A model generated the notes under the pieces. That model saw only the letters and a list, made by a program, of their open reading frames with translations. It was not told the DNA's origin and made no database searches. Shown here piece after piece: positions 55,401 to 64,000 of a stretch of DNA of 64,000 nucleotides. Numbering within the stretch: position 1 is the first letter of the stretch; each line of letters opens with the position of its first letter. The stretch comes from Ascaris suum. Its lineage: Eukaryota; Nematoda; Chromadorea; Rhabditida; Ascarididae. The position numbers were made by a program, and so were the translations under genes. The stretch covers positions 10,176,817 to 10,240,816 of the forward strand of contig CM024169.1 in assembly GCA_013433145.1 (NCBI GenBank), in the 5' to 3' direction.

Positions 55401-58400
55401 TATGGGCATCTACGCCTGCCTCCGGGCATTTGTAAAGAGTTTGTGTTGTCCATGATCATTACTTCTCTCCTCTAGCCAAAAGCAGTTGATGTACGATTTA
55501 TTGTCACTCCTTACATGTTCATGAAAGAGGGTTTCGTTGATATACGTTAAACGATATCACCCGTAGCGTTTTTCAAGCAAAGAACCATGAAAAACGAGTC
55601 AGAGAATGAAAAACTTCTATCAAGATCAAGCTGAAGCTGGAGCCTGCGTCGCAAACTCTCACTTCTCCGTGTTGACCGATGCAGCGATGATCACTGTTAA
55701 TCTCATCGAGGGCACATGAATATCTCGAACGAAATGAGGGCAGCTTATCGACTTAGCGATGTATTGCCATTGTTATTGATTTGCCTGTGTTTGAGGTTTG
55801 CTCGAGGTGTTTGGGCGTGTTTGAGAATGTTGAGTGTTGTGCGGCATTTGTAAATGGATGGCTTCTATGTTCTGAATACATTCTATAAAATAAGCAGCCA
55901 ATAAAAAGTCCGTCGCAGTGCTGTCATTATTTAACATACTGCCAATTTACTCAAATATACGGCTACTGAAGATTTCAATGCGTCCACCAAATGTAAAGTT
56001 GCCTACTTGTATCACAAGTTTGTCGCTTGCACTCAATACAACTCTCATATTTCAAACGATAAAATGTAGTGCTTCCTCCAGTTATCTCATCGGTATCTTC
56101 GTTGTCACTTTTCGCCGAATTTGTTGCGTATGGGTTCTTAGCGGTGGCCAGAAATTTCCTTACATTAGGGCATTTGCCGTTACGGAAAGGAGTGCAAACT
56201 TCAATTACTATTTGGCGCTTTGTTATCTCTATCAAGAACTTTTACGTGCAATCTTTTCAACATTGATGTTATACTTATAACTCAGAAGTTTAGCGACTGT
56301 TTACTCATGACTCAATTTTACCTCTGGCACTAACACAGTCTAATTTTTTCTTGTAAGGATAATCATTTCGGGGGAAATCCTAAACTTAGATATCTCGACC
56401 GATTTCCGATACCGTCCAATAATTTTCACAGCTCTGATCATGGCTTTTCTGACCGCTGTGGTCCATCTTTAAATTACTTCGACTTACTCGGATCTCTCCG
56501 CCATCTCAACTGTTACGTAGCAGTCTACGTATGGATATGCAGCTAGTCGTAAAGGCCAAATTACCGTGTGTTGCATTGGCACCCTGATGAATTTTTGGCT
56601 CATGTGGCCGATTTGTACTTTTACCGCGAGCTCTGTCACACAGCAAAGCATCATTCACTTAAAATGAATGTAATGGTGACAAGAACAGCGCCTATATGAA
56701 TTTAGAGTGATGCACTTTGATAGAATATAGTTGGTTAAATACAATCCTCGGGCCGTTATTTAAGTGCACCTTGAATTGGCAATAATCCTGATTTATCGAA
56801 AATTAATTTCGGAATAATTTCGGAATTCCCAGGAAATATATAAATAAATCGGTGATGTCCATTCATTTGCCTGCCTTCGATGTTACATAGTGCGTTGCAA
56901 TGCTGTAAGCAAATTTGGCTAATTACAATTCCTCCTAAAAAGCTACGTTCCACCTGCATTGACGATTCGTTACTCATTACCTCTCGATGCACTATGTCAC
57001 TCGTCAATAGTAGTAATCAATGATGTGACTTCACCAAGGCCATATTTCAGCATCGGCAGCTCTCATTTCACCTCACTGCCTCGTTCAGCTATCAAACTAG
57101 TCCTCAATCCCCTCTTCTGCATCTTTTTTTTGTTTGATTCTACTGTCATCAGTGTTGAAATTTTTGCGTGAATGTGTGAACCAAACGATCACTTTCCTGT
57201 TGCTTTTGCTCTATATCAGTAAACTTCCCAGAAGCTGAATAATCAGCCTGCAGCGTTGTCCCACCCCCCCCCCCCCACCCCCCATCTTCTAAGCCTCCTC
57301 AGACCAACATCGTATTTTTTGCGATGCATAGAAAGAGATGGGTACGGGAAAACCGTACATGTCATTACAGTACAATTTCGACATTGTCAGAGTAGTTTTT
57401 AAATCCAGTGGAGTTCTGCTATTGTTGGCGCCACCACTACCTCAGGAAAGCACTGGCGTCTATTTGTTGCTATTAAACGCGCGATGAAAGGCTATGTAGT
57501 TGGCATTTTCCCCTGTTTCGTAGAGAAATTCTTATGAAAAATTCTGTGCATGTACTTTCTTACATGTGAAATGTTCACTTGAAGTTCGAGTTTATCATCA
57601 GAATCAAAAGAATAGGCCCCTAGTATCAAAAATAGAGCTGTATCATTTGTTGAAAATTTGCAAAACAAATTGCAGTCAACAGTTAGGATGTGATTAAGAA
57701 ATCGTCTTGAAATGATAACGAAGATTTTGCTAAAGACGAGAAAGAGTTGGGAAAAATGTGAATTCGTAACAGAACTCCGAAGGTACTTTTTGACGCACCA
57801 TAGGTAATCAACCAAAATCGTCGTTCTAATTGAACGCACAAGCGTGCACAGTATCAACATGCCGCTATGATGGTTGTAAATTTGAGTTCTTGGCATTCCA
57901 TGGACATTATGTGTAAATTTCTTGTCTGCTGCTAGTCATAGTGATGACCATTTCGCCTGGTTGAATGAAGTGCAAACGCTCATTATTGTAATATCTTCTC
58001 CGTTATTCATTAGTTGTCTTTTTAACATAGCTTGGGGATGTTGAAACATTTTCCGATGACAACAAACACTCGGCGAATTTTTCGACGTTAAACACTCTAG
58101 GTAGATGGAGGTGGGGGTGGCGAGGGGTAAAGGGAGGAATGATAGTGGTTTTAATGGAATTTGAGACTTTAACTACAAATGAGAAATGCGCATGTGAATA
58201 AGTCGTTGTCCACACAATGTCTATACTTGTCCAATGCCTCGTTCCGCACCTCACATTTGCTCATCGAATAAATTTAAGGTCAGAAGTCGTCCTAACCTCA
58301 AAAAATACGACAAAAATACGAAAACATATTCAATATTTATAGTGTTGTAAGGTTGTGAGGGAATGATTCTATATGAACATAAATAATCCTCAGATAAAAT

Positions 58401-58411
58401 TACAACTTCAG
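52453..58411. other. No supported gene between ZnT 5' end and small membrane-protein gene
   Basis: About 6 kb. It holds a more GC-rich stretch at 55160-55400 with no recognised content, an unrecognised minus-strand ORF at 55975-56235 and a poly-C tract at 57260-57283. The missing ZnT start exon is expected here. Confidence 0.55.
57260..57283 (-). repeat. Poly-C tract (G run on minus strand)
   Basis: Thirteen C, an A, then six C on the plus strand, so a G-rich run on the minus strand. Potential quadruplex sequence. Confidence 0.9.
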
Positions 58412-61026
58412 ATGTAAAGGAAAAAGAGGAGTAAATGTGCGAATGGAATGTGTGATGAATAGTACGGTGGCATTATCGAACAACACATATCTCTATATTC
58501 CACTCATATCATTCGTATTCGGATTCCCTCTTCTTGTCATTGCTATTCTTTGCATCATTCATTATAGAAGCGGACGTCTTGAGCAAACGGACAGCGAAGG
58601 ACTTCGCAATCGTACACCGTCAGCGTAAGTGCTTCTCGAAACTATTTATTCTACTTCATAAAGTGAATGTCATAAGCGCAAATTCCAAAAAAGTGACGGA
58701 GCTAGAAATGAAATAGTAGGCTAAGGTGCGCGAATGAATTGCATGAGGAAAAAGATTATATCACCAATAAGTTTGTATCATCATTCATATTAGAATCGGA
58801 TGTTGAAATCATCTTTTTTAATTTCGAGTGCTCTGTTAAGAAGCAAAAATTCGAGCATTAGCCGTTATGCTTGCTATGCTTCGACTTACATTTACATCGT
58901 GAAATAAAGGTAACAAATAGTGGGAAACGTATGGCGTGATGTTTCATATGTTGATGCCCCATACCGCCTCCGCAAACGTCATATTTGCTCATCGAGTCAT
59001 ACACATAACACCTGCCTGATATCGTTGTTTGTCACGATCTCAGCTGACTTCGGGATGCCGTAATGTAGTAATGCCTAACTTATGCCAAGGATCTTTTTAA
59101 AGCAAAATGGGGTGTTTCATCGTTGGAAAATTAACGGAACGATCCGAGAATACTAAAATATGGAATCCGCTGATCCTCAATTTAGAGTTAAAATTTTATG
59201 GAAGCAAGGGTTCTTCTAGCGCAAGAAGACAACAGTCGATGAAAGAGCGAAGGCATTTGTGTGGCAAACAGATTATACAAATGGCTGAAAGCCAGGCAGC
59301 CTGGAAAGTTCATTGGACCGTATTTGGTCACGGGGAAGGAGAGGGGAGGACGATGGGCTCAGAAATGATCGTTGAATCTTTACATTGCAAGTTAAAAATA
59401 TGTTTCGAGCAAAATCGCAAAATATTTTCTTTCAGTACTGCAGTCAATGATGCAACCACCTACTTGTTAATTTGTATTAGCGAAACAGTGCCAGCTGTAT
59501 GAGAGTAAATGAGGAAGATGCGGGAAGGAGGGTGGCAGAGGGTGTAGGGAGAAAGAGGAGTGTGGAAGATGCGGAAGTGGTGACAACGAGGCTTCGCATT
59601 TTACCTTTGGATGTTTTCCTGAACAGTTCTTATGAAATGAGAATCTCGTGAGAAAGGAGTTGGAGCGTTTCTTCGCCGAAGATCATTAGCATATCCTTGG
59701 CCAATCTACAACCTCAAAGAGGTTGTAGATTGTGGAATTCCAGCCGAATGGTTGTGATCTATCACTCATCTTAGCCTATCATCAGTTAATGAAGTGTCAA
59801 ATGGAAGGAATTCAAAGTATGAAAAAAAAATTTGCTGAAAAATGTAAAATAGGCGAACGTTTTAGACGTTTGCTGAAGTTTGTTTAAAGCACTAATCCAT
59901 TAGAATGTCAGTCTGTTTTATTGAGAAGGTAAAATAGACGAATATTTTGCATTGCTGCTGAAGTCTCTTTAAAGCAAAAATTCATTAAAATTAAACAGCA
60001 TTTATTTAAATTGGATCTGCGGTGAAGTGCATTGTCTTCCAACCTCCATTCAACACTGAGCAATGAAATATAGAAAATGCTGATGCACATTTTAGAGTGA
60101 TAAAGTGTACTAGTTTTATGCTACTGATTTCTCAACTCACCGTTCAACTCCTCGCTGAGATCAATAAACGTCGAAATCGATGGTGGGCAAGGAGGGAGAG
60201 AAGGGAGAGGGGGTACCACAAATCCATTTTGTGCTAGCAAAGGCGGAACAGGTAGACATTCGTGCAATAAAATGACGGTAAGTTTGCGTGGGTTTTCATT
60301 TGAGGCCACCTAAAGGCTATTTTTTTTCGCACCGCTCATATCTTTCAAATCAGCAAATCGAACCTTTGGACAAATCCAACCTACACCAATATTCATGCTC
60401 AACTCACCAAATTTAACGATTTCGATGTTCATTGAACTAATAGGTGAAAAGAGTGAAGTGGGAGGATTGTAGTGAAGGTCATAGGATATGTTCTTTTGCA
60501 GTTTTAGTTATTATTAAATTAGTTGATTTCACGAACTGCAGTCAACCATAAAACATAGACAGCAGTGCACTCATAGTTTAGCCAAACCCAATACTATGCT
60601 AGCGGGCAATAAAAGAATTGTTTTCAGTATGACTCTTTATAAAACATTCATGCGTGAAATTCGGGAAGCTTTTAACCATGTCTAAGTTCAGGTTGTAATC
60701 GTTTTGAACATTGGTATAAACACCATCCTCTGAATAAACTACACATAATAACCCTAACTTAAGCGACTATCGAGTTGAGCACGCCTCACAAACAGGCAGG
60801 CACGTCTCAGACAGACGAACAGATAGACAAACAGACACCATGCACACAAAGATGGCATCGCCATAACTCTCTACGCACATATTTACATGGTTGTCATGAC
60901 CATTACGTAATTTATTTTGCGAAACGATGTACTTAAGAAAAGAATTCTATTTGCAGGTATAGTCAGCTGACGATCTATACTGGCATAACGGCTCGAAGTA
61001 GCCGCTATGAGGGCGGCGGAAAATGA
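58412..61026 (+). CDS. Candidate 83-residue single-pass membrane protein, KCNE-like layout
   Basis: Exon 1 (58412-58624) has acceptor acaacttcag|atg and donor ccgtcagc|gtaagt (phase 2). Exon 2 (60957-61026) has acceptor ctatttgcag|g, which completes GCG, then 22 codons and TGA. With ATG at 58443 the protein is 83 residues. It has a short N-terminus with two N-glycosylation sequons (NST, NNT), a membrane span (about residues 18-41, PLISFVFGFPLLVIAILCII), then HYRSGRLEQTDSEG and a tail ending SSRYEGGGK. The size order, sequons, single span and RSxxLExxxx just inside the membrane resemble KCNE/MinK potassium-channel accessory subunits (human KCNE1 has RSKKLEHSND). The acceptor 31 bases before the ATG could be a spliced-leader site; alternatively an upstream exon exists, since the frame is open back to 58413. 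Family assignment is inference. Confidence 0.5.
58625..60956 (+). other. Intron of the small membrane-protein gene
   Basis: 2.3 kb, GTAAGT to ATTTGCAG. It includes an unrecognised plus-strand ORF (59107-59502) and a perfect hairpin at 59702-59732. A further internal exon is possible. Confidence 0.5.
59702..59732. repeat. Perfect hairpin, 14-base arms, 3-base loop
   Basis: caatctacaacctc and gaggttgtagattg are exact reverse complements around aaa. Confidence 0.9.
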
Positions 61027-64000
61027 ATCAATTTACCGGATGCATTATGCTTAGATGGAAACTTATTATAACATTTTCGTTTATTCATAACTGTTTTATT
61101 GTTTGCAGAATACCGTTGAATTGCTTCGTTTTTTACTTATCGGAACGTCGACGATAGTATTGTTGAGTGTAATTCAGTTTCGAAAATATCAACTTTTCAA
61201 AAATATTTTGTGAAGTCATAAAAATTCAACACAGAGTAATTGTACGATTATATTGTACGATAAAATTCATCTCTACTTTTAGTATTGCAGAAATCTTTTA
61301 TTGAGTGAACGATAAAAACATTTCATTGCAGTGTTCTTGTTGGATTGTAGAAGTTGACATCCGGACGTTCGTTGGAATCCCCGCCTCTGAAAAAATTCTA
61401 TCATCACCGCGAATCAACCTCCAAATTAGTACTTTGTCTCGCAGTATTGCCAATCTCACAGCAAAAAGATGTCTGATTGCACCTTTAGTTTTCCTCCTTG
61501 ATCACAATAATCAGTGTGTGTATGTGATAAGAAGACATAAACGGTTGATGACATAAACGTTATTACTATCAACAATGGGCATAAACAGTAAAAAACAACC
61601 AAATCGCCACTATCAATAGGGAGGAAGAAGTTAATGCAAAAACACTGAAGGGCATTCTATTGCGAGATGAAAGCAGCCCCCAAACATTTGTGCGTTGATC
61701 ATAATTACAAAAGAGCATCGCGCAGTAATCAAGCGAACATATTAAAAGCAGAACAGATATGTTATATGCTGCTGCCAACTGGAATTAATAGTAGCCGATG
61801 GCAAGATTCCACTGGGAACGCTGAACTACAGGTGAAGCATTCTTTTCCAAAGGGGCATTAATATGCCTCTTCTCAATCGTTATAACAGCATAAGCCGCCA
61901 ACACCTGATGAAGGATATTTTGAGTCTTTATGTCTAAAATAAACCACATGTTCATAAATTAATCCTGAAATATTTCCACGATACTTCCTCTGCAGGAAGT
62001 GTGGAAATTTGCGGCACGTTATTCAAATGTTAACTTCGTGAAATATGACCACTGTCAAGAAATATGACCACTCCAAAATAACGTTTCCAATTTGCTTGCT
62101 TAATTGAATGCCTAAAGCGCCTTCCGCCCGTTGTTTAAATTTGAATGAGATATACGCGAGGGAATGGTCACCTGTTTCTTCGTTCAAATTGAAACGAGGT
62201 GTATGCGAGGAGTTTCGGACTATCAGTATTGGCCAGATGGAACGAATTTCTTAGATGAGGCCTGCGAACCTTCGTCAGCCGTTCATGACTACAGGCTTTC
62301 TGCTGCAATTTGAAGCGCCACGAACGCTTGCGCTATAGACGACTGCGTTACAATAGTTCGTAAAAAAATAGACCAGTGATGTATGCACAAAAATGTAGTA
62401 GCCAAAAAAGATGGAAAAGCGTTGGCCTACAAAGAAGCAACTGAACTTCAAGATAGAAAGTATGGAAACAGTTGTGGTTGTTGGTCAGTGTAGTATGGGG
62501 CTTCAAATCAGAGGGGATTTGTATAATCTAGAGCTACTAAGGAAGACTATATACAGATTAAGAACACCTAGACTATGAATTACTACCTCTGAGAATAGCA
62601 GCAATCCTCCAAACGAAACACAGGGCACGATGAACTTCAAGGCCAATAATTTAAGTCTCAAAAATCCCACCGAAGCAATCAAATCTCATATATGCGAGAA
62701 CAACCCAAATAGAACAGCAGCAACAGATATCTCAAAATCATCCGTTCCTATGAAGATTGGCAGCTGTACGATCTCGATCAAGGAAGGATTCGACCCGGAG
62801 ACAAAAATTCTCTGTTAGAAGCTTCTAAATCCTCAGGAGCGAAGCAATGACTTCTGCAGACCACCTTGAGGTGGTGTCTTCCTGGCAATTTTCTGGAAAG
62901 TGCTCATTTCAGCTGCTTTGTTGGTCACATGTTTTCCGTTAACTGCTCTTATATTGGATCGTCAAATTGCATATAAGAGATGAGACACAACTGCACTGAA
63001 AATATCTACTTCTTCAGAAACAATAAAATCAATGGGAAGAAAGAAGTTTTTCAAATTTTCGAAATTATAAACCCCTACTTTTACAGTCTTATAGTCACTT
63101 TAATATGGTATCATTTTAACGATTTACTCTCTTCATTCGGACTACGCTTGTACAGCGTTTGTTTTATTCGCCCTCTATGAAGTATGGTGATCAGCTATGG
63201 GCCGATATCTGAACGTTGCGTTGAAGAAACGCACTTCAACAACCGTCTATGAGGACTTCCGACTACCGCTTACATATCAATATTTTTGGGATTGACCGTT
63301 GGCCTGCGTTGTCCGTTCTAATAGCAAAAGCCACCAATGTAACTATTGATTGTGGCCTTAAACTGGGATATAAAATCATCTCTGGCTACAACTTCCGATG
63401 TTGCATTGACCAAAGGAATTGTTCTATCATTATTACTGGATCAGCAAGAAAAGGTCGTCTTCTTGAAACAAGTGTTGGGAATATACTCGTGAATGTCGCA
63501 TCATAAATGCTTTTCAGAGATTGCACATCACGGTTAACGCTAGATCTCTGTGTCATTTCTCGTACTATCCGAAACGTGAAATCATGTGCTTTTGGTGCTT
63601 TACCGTTTGAGATGAAATTGCAAAGGCGTTTTTCAATCTTCTTATGCTTATGAGTCCAACTTGGGCAAGACAAGGACACGGGAAAAGTCGAAAGGACAAG
63701 CATTTTCTAATCATAGGCATTGTTAAACAAAGAGAACATTGAACTTGTTTCTGTCCTTAAATAACAATGCTTATAGTTCGTTATGTGTGCGAATGATGAC
63801 CGCATAGTTCTTAGCATTTTGCATTGTTTTCTTATGCATAGAAAATGCAAACACTGAATTGTTGAAGATAAAAGGTTGTAGAAATCAGTCGAATCGGAAG
63901 GAGAAATTTCTTCCATTTATCTTTTTTCTTGATGAACTTTTGCATCGTGATTTCGTACCTGTTACATTCCAATAAGTGATTCTGCAGCAGAACAACAGAA
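61027..64000. other. No supported gene
   Basis: 3 kb with short unrecognised ORFs (61305-61556, 62630-62818, 63249-63506, all +). A stem with a 3-base bulge lies at 61972-62008. Nothing could be assigned. Confidence 0.55.
61972..62008. repeat. Imperfect hairpin, 15 paired bases with GAT bulge
   Basis: atttccac-gat-acttcct pairs with aggaagtgtggaaat around a ctgc loop; only the GAT bulge is unpaired. Confidence 0.8.

Noticed and set aside
59107..59502. 131-codon plus-strand ORF in the intron of the small membrane-protein gene
   Set aside because: Not recognised, no splice fit to the flanking exons; left as chance pending conservation data.
60793..60843. CAGA/CAGG-rich imperfect repeat
   Set aside because: Short, degenerate simple sequence without regular period; not CRISPR-like.

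Overview
The window looks like AT-rich eukaryotic chromosomal DNA with short exons (78 to about 600 bases) separated by introns of several hundred to about 6,000 bases. Nearly every acceptor is of the T-rich TTTCAG/TTGCAG type. Together with AT-rich introns and the gene content, this suggests a nematode with long introns, probably a parasitic clade. That is an inference from splice-site style; nothing here identifies the species. No prokaryotic gene structure, rRNA, tRNA or CRISPR array was seen.

Region 1-9945 has no exon I can support. It holds a 29-base tandem duplication and a near-perfect 30-base inverted repeat at 7287-7349.

Region 9946-43101 (+) is one very long gene. I assembled its exons by hand into an LRCH-family protein: an N-terminal leucine-rich repeat block, a serine/threonine-rich linker and a C-terminal calponin-homology (CH) domain. 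Exon phases agree across almost all junctions. Three points stand out: a GC-AG intron after the last LRR exon, two alternative 3' exons (one gives a membrane-anchor tail, the other completes the CH domain), and a DSGYAS motif in the linker. A decayed mariner transposase lies antisense in intron 2. Four long G runs lie on the sense strand of its introns.

Region 48404-52452 (-) is a zinc transporter of the cation diffusion facilitator family (ZnT2/3/8 type), arranged tail-to-tail with LRCH. Its last four exons are intact and phase-consistent. The two exons for TM1-TM2 and the following loop carry two frame breaks and a missing splice donor, which means either sequence error or a decaying 5' half.

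Region 58412-61026 (+) holds a candidate two-exon gene for an 83-residue protein with one membrane span. It has two N-glycosylation sites, the span, and a basic RSGRLEQTDS segment just inside. This layout resembles the KCNE/MinK potassium-channel accessory subunits and is the best candidate for something undescribed. The remaining sequence (43102-48403, 52453-58411, 61027-64000) has only short unrecognised ORFs and small repeats.
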